A DNA stretch of 64,000 nt from an uncultured Lachnospiraceae bacterium (GCA_902476265.1 CABSCP010000019.1:1-64000), one strand, 5' to 3'; counted from the first letter of the stretch, positions 8,651 to 18,145 are shown. The notes: generated from the sequence alone by a model not told the origin. Program-made: numbers and translations.

Positions 8651-9519
8651 GTCCGAAGTTGTGCGCATCCTGTATCCGCTGTCTGGTGGACAGACAGGAA
8701 GAGCGGATTGCAGGTTTAAAAGAGGAAGAAACCAGAGCGGCATATATGAAACAACTGTGCCGTATCATTGCGGAGGCGGGACCGGAGGATACGGTCCCTG
8801 TGCTGGTGGAACGGGTGAACGTGATCTACCGGCAGCTTTTTGGGGAACTCACTGATTTTACGGAGATCAAGAAAGAGTTTAACCGTCTGATGCTTTCTGC
8901 GGAAAAGGAACTGGAAGTTAAAATCAGGGCGTCGGCCGATCCGGTAAAAACGGCCATGCTCTATGCCAGAGCAGCGAATTATATCGATTTCGGCGCTTAT
9001 TCCCATGTGAGCCGCGATACCCTTTCCACATTGCTGGAAAAAGCGGCCGCGGATGAACTGGAAGAGGAAGTCTATGAACTTTTATGCAGAGATCTGGAAA
9101 CGGCGAAAGAGCTGGTCTATGTGACGGATAACTGCGGGGAAGTGGTGGCGGATAAACTGGTGATCCGCATTTTGAAGGAAAGATGGAGAGACCTTCATGT
9201 GACGGTTTTGGTGCGCGGAGCCCAGGCATTGAATGACGCCACTTTGGAGGATGCCCGGCAGACAGGGCTGAGTGAGGAAGCGGATGTGATGGCAAACGGC
9301 TCCGGGGTGACGGGAACGCCCCTGGCCTGTATCAGCCCACAGGCGAAGGAACTGCTGGAAAAGGCGGATGTGATCATCGCCAAGGGACAGGGAAATTATG
9401 AAACCATGAACGGCTGCGGCCTGAATGTATACTATTCCTTCCTTTGCAAGTGTGACTGGTTCCAGAAACGTTTCGGACTGTCACAGAATAAAGGCGTCCT
9501 GATCCGTGAAAAAGACTGA
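8647..9519 (+). CDS. DUF89/ARMT1-like metal-dependent phosphatase
   Basis: 290 aa. The motifs VTDNCGEVVADK, the ANGSGVTGTPL segment and IIAKGQGNYETM are the signature metal- and phosphate-binding sites of the DUF89 family. Family members are metal-dependent phosphatases proposed to remove harmful sugar phosphates (damage control). The N-terminal CASCIRCLVDRQ has a Cys-x2-Cys-x2-Cys pattern usual for bacterial and archaeal members of this family. It overlaps the lipoprotein gene by four bases and is 11 bases before dnaE. The link to both neighbours is positional only; the natural substrate is not known from sequence. Confidence 0.88.
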   Translation: MSPKLCASCIRCLVDRQEERIAGLKEEETRAAYMKQLCRIIAEAGPEDTVPVLVERVNVIYRQLFGELTDFTEIKKEFNRLMLSAEKELEVKIRASADPVKTAMLYARAANYIDFGAYSHVSRDTLSTLLEKAAADELEEEVYELLCRDLETAKELVYVTDNCGEVVADKLVIRILKERWRDLHVTVLVRGAQALNDATLEDARQTGLSEEADVMANGSGVTGTPLACISPQAKELLEKADVIIAKGQGNYETMNGCGLNVYYSFLCKCDWFQKRFGLSQNKGVLIREKD

Positions 9520-9530
9520 GAGGAGAGGAT

Positions 9531-12500
9531 ATGGCATTTGCTCATTTACACGTCCATACGGAATACAGCCTGCTGGACGGTTCCAATAAAATAAAAGAGT
9601 ATGTGAAACAGGTGAAAAAGCTGGGCATGACGGCGGCGGCCATCACGGATCACGGCGCCATGTACGGCGTCATTGATTTCTATCGGGCGGCCCGGGAAGA
9701 GGGCATCAACCCGATTATCGGCTGTGAAGTGTATGTGGCCCCCAACTCCCGTTTTGACCGGGAGCTGACCGGCGGGGAGGACCGCTATTATCATCTGGTT
9801 CTTCTGGCAGAGAACAACACCGGCTATGCCAATCTGACAAAAATCGTCAGCAAGGGTTATACGGAAGGGTATTATTATAAACCCCGTGTGGATATGGAGG
9901 TGCTGGAGCAGTACCACGAAGGGATCATCGCGCTTTCCGCCTGCCTGGCGGGGGAGGTGCCCCGGTATATCCAGAAAGGGCTGGTGGACGAGGCCAAAAA
10001 GTGCGCCTTAAAATACCAGTCCATTTTTGGAAAGGACAATTATTTTCTGGAGCTGCAGGATCACGGCATCCCGGAACAGCAGACCGTGAACGCGGCCATT
10101 TTACAGATCGCTCAGGAGCTGGACATCCCCATGGTCTGCACAAACGACGTGCATTACACCTATGCGGACGATGTGAAGCCCCATGATATCCTTCTGTGCA
10201 TCCAGACCGGGAAAAAGCTGGCGGACGAAGACCGGATGCGCTACGAAGGCGGCCAGTACTATGTGAAGAGCGAAGAAGAGATGAAAGGACTGTTTCCCTA
10301 TGCCTGGGAAGCGGTGGAAAACACCCAGCGGATCGCGGACCGGTGCCATGTGGAGATCGAGTTCGGCGTCACAAAGCTGCCCCATTTTGAAGTGCCTGCC
10401 GGATATGATTCCTGGTCCTATCTGTTGAAACTCTGTTCAGACGGCATGGCAGAACGCTATCCGTCTGATGACGGCACACTGCAGAAAAGGCTGGAATACG
10501 AGCTGGACATCATCAAACGGATGGGGTATGTGGATTACTTTTTGATCGTCTGGGACTTCATCAATTATGCACGGGAAAACGGCATCCCGGTGGGGCCGGG
10601 CCGGGGCAGCGCGGCGGGGAGCATTGTTTCCTACTGTCTGCACATCACCAACATCGATCCCATCCGCTACAACCTGCTGTTCGAGCGTTTCCTAAATCCG
10701 GAGCGGGTATCCATGCCCGATATCGACGTGGATTTCTGCTTTGAACGCCGCCAGGAGGTCATCGACTATGTGGGCCGCAAATACGGCGCGGAAAAAGTGG
10801 TGCAGATCGTCACCTTCGGTACCCTGGCGGCCAAAGGTGTGATCCGGGATGTGGGCCGGGTTATGGATCTGCCCTATGCCTTTGTGGATTCCATCGCCAA
10901 GATGATCCCCAATGAGCTCAATATCACCATTGAGCGGGCGCTTTCCGTCAACCCCGAACTGCGCAAGCTCTATGAAGGGGACGAGCAGGTGCACGAACTG
11001 ATCGACATGAGCAAACGGCTGGAGGGTCTTCCCAGACATACCTCCATGCATGCGGCCGGCGTGGTCATCTGCCCGGAGGAAGCGGACAACTTCGTCCCCC
11101 TTTCCCGGGGTTCCGACGGTTCCGTGACCACCCAGTTCACCATGACCACGCTGGAAGAACTGGGCCTTTTAAAAATGGACTTTTTAGGCCTTCGGACGCT
11201 GACGGTGATTGACCATGCGGTGAAGCTGATTGAGAAGGACACCGGAAAGCGGATCGACATCGATAACATCGATTTTAATGATAAACAGGTTTTGGATTCC
11301 CTGTGCACCGGACGGACGGACGGCGTGTTCCAGCTGGAAAGCGGCGGGATGAAAAACTTTATGAAAGAGTTAAAACCACAGAGCCTGGAAGATATTATCG
11401 CCGGGATTTCCCTCTACCGTCCCGGTCCCATGGACTTCATCCCCAAATATATCAGGGGAAAGGATAACCATGATGCCATCACCTATTCCTGCCCTCAGCT
11501 GGAGCCGATCCTGGCGCCTACCTACGGCTGTATTGTGTACCAGGAGCAGGTCATGCAGATCGTGCGGGATCTGGGCGGCTATACCATGGGACGAAGCGAT
11601 CTGGTGCGCCGCGCCATGAGCAAAAAGAAACAGTCTGTGATGGAAAAAGAGCGCGCCAACTTCGTTTACGGCAATCCGGAAGAGGGTGTGCCCGGCTGTG
11701 TGAACAACGGGATTCCGGAACAGGTGGGACTGCAGATTTACGGGGAAATGATGGATTTTGCAAAGTATGCCTTCAACAAGTCCCATGCCGCCTGCTATGC
11801 GGTGGTGGCTTATCAGACGGCCTTTTTGAAATTTTATTATCCCGTGGAATTTATGGCGGCCCTGATGACTTCTGTCATCGACAACCCCGGCAAAGTGGCG
11901 GAATATATCCTGACCTGCCGGCAGATGAGCATTTCCATCCTGCCGCCGGACATCAACGAAGGGGAAGCGGATTTCTCCGTATCCGGCCATTCCATCCGGT
12001 ATGCCCTGACGGCCATCAAAGGGGTGGGACATCCGGTGGCGGCCGCCGTCATTGCGGAACGAAAAGTGCGCGGTCCTTTTAAAAATATTTCCGATTTCAT
12101 CACCCGCATGACGGATACGGATATTAATAAGCGCAATGTGGAAAACTTTATAAAAGCGGGAGCCTTTGACAGTCTGGGCGGGACCCGGAAACAGTTCATG
12201 AGCGTGTTCGCCCAGCTGATGGACAGCCAGCAGCAGAATAAGAAGAACAACCTGGCGGGCCAGCTTTCCCTTTTTGACCTGGTCAGTGAGGAAGAAAAAG
12301 CCGATTATGAGGTGAAGCTGCCGAATGTGGGGGAATATCCCAAAGAAATCCTGCTCACCTTTGAAAAAGAAGTTCTGGGAATCTATATCAGCGGCCATCC
12401 CCTGGAGGAATACGAACAGCTGTGGCGCAAAAATATCACCAACACCACAGCGGATTTTATGCTGGACGAAGAAATTAACAGTATTCATGCTCAGGACGGC

Positions 12501-12980
12501 GCGAAGGCCGTGATCGGCGGCATGATCGCGGAAAAGAAAATCAAATACACCAAAAACGATAAAGTCATGGCTTTTTTACAGGTGGAAGATCTGGTGGGCA
12601 CGATGGAAGTCATCGTATTTCCCAAAACCTATGAAACCTACAGCAGCAAAATCGTGGAGGAGAACAAGGTTTTTATCAGAGGCAGGGTATCCGCAGAGGA
12701 GGACAGGGATGGCAAGCTGGTCTGTGAGTCCATCCAGACCTTCGATGAAATCCCCAAAAAGATCTGGATCAAATTTCCCACAATGGAGGATTACGAAAAA
12801 GCGGAAAACGCTCTTTTTGACGCCATTGCGGATTCGGACGGCCGGGACGGCATCGTGATCTATGTGGAAAATCCGAGAGCGAAAAAGCAGCTGCCGCCCA
12901 GCCGGAATGTGCGGGCGGATAAGGAACTGCTGGAACGTCTTGGCGGACTGTTCGGGGAAAATAATGTAAAGGTGATGTAA
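9531..12980 (+). CDS. dnaE: DNA polymerase III alpha subunit (DnaE type)
   Basis: 1149 aa. An N-terminal PHP domain (HLHVHTEYSLLDG) is followed by the C-family polymerase palm with the catalytic pair D397/D399 in PDIDVDF, the GPGRGSAAGS loop, a helix-hairpin-helix region and an OB-fold (about 985-1065, KAVIGGMIAEKKI). This is the DnaE class, not PolC, which in Firmicutes usually works in priming and lagging-strand synthesis or repair beside PolC. SD GAGAGGAT is well placed. It is the last gene of the unit begun by the lipoprotein. Confidence 0.97.
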   Translation: MAFAHLHVHTEYSLLDGSNKIKEYVKQVKKLGMTAAAITDHGAMYGVIDFYRAAREEGINPIIGCEVYVAPNSRFDRELTGGEDRYYHLVLLAENNTGYANLTKIVSKGYTEGYYYKPRVDMEVLEQYHEGIIALSACLAGEVPRYIQKGLVDEAKKCALKYQSIFGKDNYFLELQDHGIPEQQTVNAAILQIAQELDIPMVCTNDVHYTYADDVKPHDILLCIQTGKKLADEDRMRYEGGQYYVKSEEEMKGLFPYAWEAVENTQRIADRCHVEIEFGVTKLPHFEVPAGYDSWSYLLKLCSDGMAERYPSDDGTLQKRLEYELDIIKRMGYVDYFLIVWDFINYARENGIPVGPGRGSAAGSIVSYCLHITNIDPIRYNLLFERFLNPERVSMPDIDVDFCFERRQEVIDYVGRKYGAEKVVQIVTFGTLAAKGVIRDVGRVMDLPYAFVDSIAKMIPNELNITIERALSVNPELRKLYEGDEQVHELIDMSKRLEGLPRHTSMHAAGVVICPEEADNFVPLSRGSDGSVTTQFTMTTLEELGLLKMDFLGLRTLTVIDHAVKLIEKDTGKRIDIDNIDFNDKQVLDSLCTGRTDGVFQLESGGMKNFMKELKPQSLEDIIAGISLYRPGPMDFIPKYIRGKDNHDAITYSCPQLEPILAPTYGCIVYQEQVMQIVRDLGGYTMGRSDLVRRAMSKKKQSVMEKERANFVYGNPEEGVPGCVNNGIPEQVGLQIYGEMMDFAKYAFNKSHAACYAVVAYQTAFLKFYYPVEFMAALMTSVIDNPGKVAEYILTCRQMSISILPPDINEGEADFSVSGHSIRYALTAIKGVGHPVAAAVIAERKVRGPFKNISDFITRMTDTDINKRNVENFIKAGAFDSLGGTRKQFMSVFAQLMDSQQQNKKNNLAGQLSLFDLVSEEEKADYEVKLPNVGEYPKEILLTFEKEVLGIYISGHPLEEYEQLWRKNITNTTADFMLDEEINSIHAQDGAKAVIGGMIAEKKIKYTKNDKVMAFLQVEDLVGTMEVIVFPKTYETYSSKIVEENKVFIRGRVSAEEDRDGKLVCESIQTFDEIPKKIWIKFPTMEDYEKAENALFDAIADSDGRDGIVIYVENPRAKKQLPPSRNVRADKELLERLGGLFGENNVKVM

Positions 12981-13006
12981 AGCAATTGCGTTTTTCTATA
13001 AAAACA

Positions 13007-13035
13007 TTGAAAACCCACGGCAAATAGATTAGAAT
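13007..13035 (+). promoter_or_regulatory. pfkA promoter
   Basis: TTGAAA (13007-13012), 17-base spacer, TAGAAT (13030-13035). Confidence 0.6.
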
Positions 13036-13082
13036 AAGAACGGAATCGATCCATGCCGTTTGTGCGGCAGACAGGAGGAACT

Positions 13083-14057
13083 ATGGCAAAGGGGATTAAG
13101 ACAATCGGAATCCTTACAAGCGGCGGGGATGCGCCGGGCATGAATGCCGCCATCCGTGCGGTAGTCAGAAAGGCCATCAGCAATGGCGTTAAGGTAAAAG
13201 GGATCAAGAAGGGCTATCAGGGCCTTCTGAATGAAGAAATCATAGATATGAATGCGCGAAGCGTTTCCGATACCATCCAGCGGGGCGGAACCATTCTGGG
13301 AACCGCGCGCTGCAGCGAATTTAAGACGGAAGCGGGACAGAAGAAGGGCGCCGATATCTGCAGAAAGCACGGCATTGACGGCCTGGTGGTCATCGGCGGC
13401 GACGGTTCTTACCGGGGCGCCCAGGCGATGTCCAGACACGGCATCAACACCATCGGTCTTCCGGGCACCATCGATCTGGATATCGCCTGCACGGATTACA
13501 CCATCGGTTTCGATACCGCGGTCAACACAGCCATGCAGGCCATCGACAAGGTACGGGATACTTCCTCTTCCCATGAGCGCTGTTCCATCATCGAGGTAAT
13601 GGGCAGGAACGCCGGCTTCATTGCGCTCTGGTGCGGCGTGGCCAACGGCGCGGAAGATATTCTTCTTCCTGAAAAATATGATTATAATGAACAGGCGATC
13701 ATCAATAATATTATTAATAACCGAAAGCGCGGCAAGACCCACCATCTGGTGATCAATGCAGAGGGTATCGGCCATTCTACGTCCATGGCAAAGAGGATCG
13801 AAGCGGCTACGGGCATTGAAACCAGAGCTACCATTTTAGGATACATGCAGCGCGGCGGCAGTCCTACCTGTAAGGACCGGTATTATGCGTCCATCATGGG
13901 GGCCTATGCGGCGGATATTCTCTGTGCGGGCAGCACCAACCGCGTCATCGCCTACCGGCACGGCGAATTTGTGGATTACGATATCGAAGAAGCGCTGGCC
14001 ATGCAGAAGGACATTCCGGAATATGAATACGAGATCAGCAAACTGCTGTCGATCTGA
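13083..14057 (+). CDS. pfkA: ATP-dependent 6-phosphofructokinase
   Basis: 324 aa from the ATG at 13083, preceded by AGGAGG. Phosphorylates fructose 6-phosphate in glycolysis. GGDGS at 105-109 and PGTID at 127-131 (Gly rather than Asp/Lys at the two diagnostic sites) mark the ATP-dependent, not PPi-dependent, class. The catalytic Asp131 and Asp133 are present, but the Asn between them in the canonical TIDND motif is Leu here (TIDLD). MGRNAGFIA and GYMQRGGSP line the sugar and nucleotide sites. It stands alone with its own promoter and is followed by two hairpins. Confidence 0.95.
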   Translation: MAKGIKTIGILTSGGDAPGMNAAIRAVVRKAISNGVKVKGIKKGYQGLLNEEIIDMNARSVSDTIQRGGTILGTARCSEFKTEAGQKKGADICRKHGIDGLVVIGGDGSYRGAQAMSRHGINTIGLPGTIDLDIACTDYTIGFDTAVNTAMQAIDKVRDTSSSHERCSIIEVMGRNAGFIALWCGVANGAEDILLPEKYDYNEQAIINNIINNRKRGKTHHLVINAEGIGHSTSMAKRIEAATGIETRATILGYMQRGGSPTCKDRYYASIMGAYAADILCAGSTNRVIAYRHGEFVDYDIEEALAMQKDIPEYEYEISKLLSI

Positions 14058-14070
14058 AAAGTAAGACACT

Positions 14071-14095
14071 GGCCACATACTTTTGGTATGTGGCC
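14071..14095 (+). terminator. Hairpin after pfkA
   Basis: GGCCACATAC-TTTTG-GTATGTGGCC, a perfect ten-pair stem 13 bases after the stop. There is no T-tract, so it may stabilise the pfkA mRNA end rather than terminate. Confidence 0.45.
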
Positions 14096-14099
14096 GTTA

Positions 14100-14143
14100 C
14101 CGTCAGTGGACAACGGGACGAAGGTTCCCTTGTCCACTGACGG
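14100..14143. repeat. CCGTCAG-type long inverted repeat
   Basis: CCGTCAGTGGACAA (14100-14113) pairs perfectly with TTGTCCACTGACGG (14130-14143); the loop can extend the stem with GGGA/TCCC. The outer seven pairs are the same as in the hairpin at 20798-20842. No T-tract follows. Confidence 0.7.
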
Positions 14144-14148
14144 CATTC

Positions 14149-15525
14149 ATGCCGAAAATAAAAATAAGACCGGGGAATAGGAAAGTGAAAAAAGGAAAAG
14201 GAAAATGGACGTATACTCAGATTCTGGCGCTGGGGTTCGGCCTTATTATTTTGATGGGGGCAGTTTTGCTCACACTGCCCATCGCTTCCAGAGAGGGAAG
14301 CTGGACGCCGTTTTTGAGCGCCCTTTTTACCGCCACCAGCGCGACCTGTGTGACGGGCCTGGTAGTCTATGATACATATCAGCACTGGACCCTGTTCGGA
14401 CAGCTGGTGATCCTGGCGTTAATACAGATTGGCGGCCTGGGATTTATCACGATCGGCGCTTATATTTCCGTGATCCTGAAAAAGAAGATCGGTTTAAAAG
14501 GCAGGACGGCCATCCACGAAAGTATCAGCACCATTGAAATAGCGGGCGTAGTCCGCCTTGTGCGCAAAATCATCCGGGGGACCGTTTTGTTTGAACTGGC
14601 GGGAGCCGCCCTTTTGGCCCTGCGGTTTATTCCCGAGTTCGGCCTTTTAAGAGGTTTGTACTACGGCGTGTTCCATTCCATTTCGGCATTCTGCAACGCG
14701 GGTTTTGACCTGATGGGGATCCGGGAAGAATACAGCTCCCTGGTGGCCTATGAAGGGGATGTGGTGGTGAATCTGACCATCATGGCCCTGATCATCATCG
14801 GCGGCGCAGGGTTTATGGTCTGGGACGATTTCCAGAGGAACCGTTTCCATTTTAAGAAATATATGCTGCACAGCAAGATCCTGCTGACGGGCACGGGCGT
14901 CCTCATTGTGGGAGGCTCCCTGTTGTTTTTCCTGTTCGAGTATAACGGGCTGTTTGCGGATATGACAATAAAAGAGAAAATTCTGGGGGCCATGTTTGCG
15001 GCCGTAACGCCCAGGACAGCGGGCTTTAATACCACCGATGTGGCGGGACTGAGCGATGCGTCGAAGCTGCTTTCCATGGTGCTGATGTTCATCGGCGGCG
15101 GCTCCGGCTCCACGGCAGGCGGTATCAAAGTGACATCTGCGGCCGTGATGGTGCTTTCCGCGGTGGCCATGATCAGGAGGACGCCGGGCGTCAACATTTA
15201 CGGCCGCCGGCTGGATGAGGACGCGGTGCGCCGGGCCAGCGCCATCATGATGTGCAATCTGGGGCTGATCCTTTTCGCTTCCATGATCATTCTGGCGATA
15301 CAGCCTCTGGCCTTTACCGATGTGTTTATGGAGACTTTTTCGGCGATGGGCACAGTAGGGCTTTCCACCGGAGTGACCAGAAGCCTTCTCCCCTTGTCGA
15401 GAGTGTTGATCATTATGCTGATGTACTGCGGCAGACTGGGCAGCCTGACCTTCGCCCTGGTATTCGCACAGCGCAAAAACGCCGCCCCGGTACAGCAGCC
15501 TGTTGAAAAAATTGTGGTTGGATGA
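14149..15525 (+). CDS. ktrB: Potassium uptake channel subunit, KtrB/TrkH family
   Basis: 458 aa from the ATG at 14149; a GTG at 14185 with AGGA upstream is an alternative start, giving 446 aa. About ten membrane segments contain the four pore-loop repeats of the Trk/Ktr/HKT superfamily, for example TATSATCVTGLVV, FHSISAFCNAGFDLMG, AAVTPRTAGFNTTD and FSAMGTVGLSTGVT. The family moves K+ into the cell and is gated by a cytoplasmic RCK ring. The partner ktrA lies 19 bases downstream. The start region sits right after the inverted repeat, so translation may be affected by that structure. Confidence 0.92.
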   Translation: MPKIKIRPGNRKVKKGKGKWTYTQILALGFGLIILMGAVLLTLPIASREGSWTPFLSALFTATSATCVTGLVVYDTYQHWTLFGQLVILALIQIGGLGFITIGAYISVILKKKIGLKGRTAIHESISTIEIAGVVRLVRKIIRGTVLFELAGAALLALRFIPEFGLLRGLYYGVFHSISAFCNAGFDLMGIREEYSSLVAYEGDVVVNLTIMALIIIGGAGFMVWDDFQRNRFHFKKYMLHSKILLTGTGVLIVGGSLLFFLFEYNGLFADMTIKEKILGAMFAAVTPRTAGFNTTDVAGLSDASKLLSMVLMFIGGGSGSTAGGIKVTSAAVMVLSAVAMIRRTPGVNIYGRRLDEDAVRRASAIMMCNLGLILFASMIILAIQPLAFTDVFMETFSAMGTVGLSTGVTRSLLPLSRVLIIMLMYCGRLGSLTFALVFAQRKNAAPVQQPVEKIVVG

Positions 15526-15544
15526 CAGAAAGGAAAAGTGGAAT

Positions 15545-16198
15545 ATGAAATCTGTTTTGATTATCGGTATGGGAAGATTCGGGCATCATCTGGCCCAGAA
15601 TATGCTGGACCTGGGAGATGATGTTATGATCATTGACAATGATGAAAGGAAGCTGGAAGATCTGGTGCCCTATGCTACCAGTTCCAAAATCGGGGACTGC
15701 ACCAATCCCGAGGTGCTCAAAAGTCTGGGCATTTCCAACTTCGATCTGATTTTCGTCTGCATCGGCACCAACTTCCAGAGCAGTCTGGAAATCACCAGCC
15801 TGGTCAAAGAAATGGGAGGCCGTCATGTGGTCAGCAAGGCCACCAGGGATATTCAGGCGAAGTTTTTGCTGAGAAATGGCGCGGATGAGGTTATTTATCC
15901 CGAAAAGGATATCGCAGAAAAATGTGCGGCCCGCTATAGCGTGGATAATGTGTTTGACTATATTGAACTGGACGACGACTACGCCATCTATGAGATTCCG
16001 CCGTTAAAGGAGTGGATCGGCCGTTCCATCCGGGAGTCCGATATTGCCCGCAGATATAAGGTATCCGTGCTGGGAATCAAGGATTTCGGCGCGCGTACCA
16101 AGGTGATGCCTTCGGCGGACTATGTGATCGATGAATCGGAACATCTGATCGTGCTTGCCAACCGGGAAACCATTTCCAAGCTGTTAAAGCAGATTTAG
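15545..16198 (+). CDS. ktrA: Potassium uptake regulatory subunit, KtrA/TrkA family
   Basis: 217 aa from the ATG at 15545 with AAAGGAA upstream. An N-terminal RCK_N Rossmann domain (VLIIGMGRFGHHLAQ, then Asp in IDNDE) binds nucleotide, and an RCK_C domain (about 135-217) probably binds a second ligand such as c-di-AMP as in other KtrA proteins. It forms the cytoplasmic gating ring for the adjacent KtrB. One RCK_N/RCK_C unit and this length fit KtrA rather than the double-length TrkA. Confidence 0.93.
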   Translation: MKSVLIIGMGRFGHHLAQNMLDLGDDVMIIDNDERKLEDLVPYATSSKIGDCTNPEVLKSLGISNFDLIFVCIGTNFQSSLEITSLVKEMGGRHVVSKATRDIQAKFLLRNGADEVIYPEKDIAEKCAARYSVDNVFDYIELDDDYAIYEIPPLKEWIGRSIRESDIARRYKVSVLGIKDFGARTKVMPSADYVIDESEHLIVLANRETISKLLKQI

Positions 16199-16206
16199 GA
16201 GAAGGC

Positions 16207-16980
16207 ATGATTACGGCGGCATCCAACAGCCGGATCAAACGGCTGATACAACTGAATCAGAAGGCGAAGCTGCGACGGACGGAGGATGTGTTTTTGGTAG
16301 AGGGCGTGAAGATGTTTTTGGAAGCGCCGCCGCAAAAACGCAGGGAAACCTATGTTTCCGAATCTTTTCTGGAACACTGCCCCTGCCGGGAAGCTTTGGA
16401 GGAAGGCCGCTATGAGGTGGTTTCCGATTCCCTGTTCGCAAAGATTTCGGACACCTGTACACCTCAGGGGATTTTGTGCGTGGTGGAACAGTTTCATTAT
16501 AATATGAAGGAACTGCTGCAAAAGAAGAATCCGCTGCTGCTGGTTTTGGAAAATATCCAGGATCCGGGCAATCTTGGCACCATGCTGAGGACTGCCGAAG
16601 GAGCGGGGGTGGACGGCGTCATCATGAGCCGGGATACCGTAGACCTCTATAATCCCAAAGTGATCCGTTCCACCATGGGCAGCATTTACAGGATGCCTTT
16701 CTGTTATGTGGAAGAGATCCAAACGGCAGTCCGACAGCTGAAAGAAGCCGGAATCCATACCTATGCCGCCCATTTGAAGGGGCGACAGTGGCATACGGAA
16801 GCGGACTACAGCCAGGGAACGGCCTTTCTGATCGGAAATGAGGGCAATGGCCTTCGGGAAGAAACCGCGGGACTGGCGGACACCTATATCCGGATTCCCA
16901 TGGAAGGAAAGGTGGAATCTTTAAACGCCGCAATTGCGGCGGCGGTGCTGATGTATGAGGCGAAGCGGCAGAGAGGCTGA
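16207..16980 (+). CDS. SpoU/TrmH-family RNA 2'-O-methyltransferase
   Basis: 257 aa with SD GGAGAAGG. An N-terminal substrate-binding domain (about 1-100, SNSRIKRLIQL) precedes the knotted SPOUT domain with its three motifs: NIQDPGNLGTMLRTAEG, FLIGNEGNGL and IPMEGKVESLNAAIAAAVLMYE. Such enzymes methylate ribose 2'-OH in 23S rRNA or tRNA using SAM. The exact target nucleotide cannot be told from sequence. It is 8 bases after ktrA and could be co-transcribed with the potassium genes. Confidence 0.92.
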   Translation: MITAASNSRIKRLIQLNQKAKLRRTEDVFLVEGVKMFLEAPPQKRRETYVSESFLEHCPCREALEEGRYEVVSDSLFAKISDTCTPQGILCVVEQFHYNMKELLQKKNPLLLVLENIQDPGNLGTMLRTAEGAGVDGVIMSRDTVDLYNPKVIRSTMGSIYRMPFCYVEEIQTAVRQLKEAGIHTYAAHLKGRQWHTEADYSQGTAFLIGNEGNGLREETAGLADTYIRIPMEGKVESLNAAIAAAVLMYEAKRQRG

Positions 16981-17042
16981 CGGGATATCGGGAAGTTATC
17001 AAAGCGTGTGTTCTAAATAGGAGCGGCAGGAGGGACCGAAAG

Positions 17043-17837
17043 ATGAAAATCGGGTTTATCGGGCTGGGAAACATGGCCCAGGCCATGATCGGCGGAATTT
17101 TAAAAAAGGGGCTTGCAAAGGCGGAGGACATCTGCGGGTCCGCCAAAACCCAGGCCACAGAGCAGAGGATGCACGAAAAATACGGCATCTGTGTGACCGG
17201 AGATAACCGTGTCACCGCACAAAAAGCGGATTTGTTGTTTTTGGCTGTGAAACCTCAGTTTTTTGAAGAGGTGATCGGGCAGATCAGAGATCTGGATTAT
17301 ACCGGGAAAATCGTGATCAGTATCGCGCCCGGGAAAAACCTGGAATGGCTCAAATCCCGGTTTGGGGCGGATATTTCCTTCGCAAGGGCGATGCCCAATA
17401 CCCCGGCGCTGGTGGGAGAAGGCTGTACCGCGGCCTGCTTTTCTTCCTGTGTGACGCAGGAAGAAAAGGAAGCGGTGATGGCGGTATTAAACAGCTTTGG
17501 GAAGGCGTTTGAAGTGCCCCAGCGGCTGATGGATGTGGTGCCGGGGGTCAGCGGCTGCGCGCCTGCATGGGTTTTCATGCTGCTGGAAGCCATGGCGGAC
17601 GGAGCGGTGGCGGAAGGAATGCCCAGAAAGCAGGCTTATGAGTTTGCGGCCCAGGCGGTTTTGGGAAGCGCGAAGCTGATGCTGGAAACCGGAAAACATC
17701 CGGGGGAATTAAAGGATATGGTCTGTTCTCCCGCGGGTTCTACCATACAGGCGGTGCGCGTTCTGGAAGAAAAGAATTTCAGGGGCGCGGTCATGGATGC
17801 GGTGATCGCCTGTATTGAAAAGTCCAGAAATTTGTAA
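17043..17837 (+). CDS. proC: Pyrroline-5-carboxylate reductase
   Basis: 264 aa, normal length. Reduces pyrroline-5-carboxylate to proline with NAD(P)H. The Rossmann motif GFIGLGNMAQAMIGG opens the protein; AVKPQFF, MPNTPALVGEG and the C-terminal CSPAGSTIQAVRVLEE signature are present. SD CAGGAGGG is at good spacing. It ends at a strong terminator and appears to be a single gene. Confidence 0.97.
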   Translation: MKIGFIGLGNMAQAMIGGILKKGLAKAEDICGSAKTQATEQRMHEKYGICVTGDNRVTAQKADLLFLAVKPQFFEEVIGQIRDLDYTGKIVISIAPGKNLEWLKSRFGADISFARAMPNTPALVGEGCTAACFSSCVTQEEKEAVMAVLNSFGKAFEVPQRLMDVVPGVSGCAPAWVFMLLEAMADGAVAEGMPRKQAYEFAAQAVLGSAKLMLETGKHPGELKDMVCSPAGSTIQAVRVLEEKNFRGAVMDAVIACIEKSRNL

Positions 17838-17899
17838 GCGGATTTTAATGTTCGGATGAAAAGCGGAAAATATTACAAAAATATTACTAAGATGTATAA

Positions 17900-17946
17900 A
17901 ATACTGTCAGCTGGTAAGAATAACCTTAGCTGACAGTATTTTTTTT
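17900..17946 (+). terminator. proC terminator
   Basis: AATACTGTCAGCT (17900-17912) pairs perfectly with AGCTGACAGTATT (17928-17940), followed by TTTTTT. Confidence 0.93.
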
Positions 17947-18145
17947 ACTGCTTTAGCGGAAAAAAGGCTGTTTTACAGGCATTTCCGGGATTTAGCACAA
18001 TAGAGTGATGATGCAAAAATTGTACAATACTGGCAGAAAGTCATGAAAATGATCGATGATTTCGTAGAGATTACAATTGAATAAAGAATTATGTAACCCG
18101 GAAATACGGGAAAAGTACTGAAATTCCAGTAAATTCCAGAAAGGC
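17947..18145. promoter_or_regulatory. Long upstream region of the first SleB-like gene
   Basis: No convincing gene. Just before the -35 box, AAATTCCAG occurs twice (18121-18129 and 18131-18139), ten bases apart, one helical turn, a possible activator site. Confidence 0.4.

Noticed and set aside
6986..8743. 585-codon open frame on the minus strand
   Set aside because: It lies fully opposite the lipoprotein gene, whose signal peptide, SD and coupling to the next gene are clear. Translation is Arg/Cys/Phe-rich with no family motif.
11370..12488. 372-codon open frame opposite dnaE
   Set aside because: Shadow of the polymerase gene; no SD, His/Arg-rich translation.
14058..14148. c-di-AMP (ydaO) riboswitch before ktrB
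   Set aside because: The gap is only about 90 bases and holds two simple hairpins; the conserved ydaO cores are absent.
18001..18081. Short open stretch near 18003-18081 reading DDAKIVQYWQKVMKMIDDF
   Set aside because: Protein-like look but no start codon at its beginning and no SD; only a 13-codon piece could begin at an ATG.
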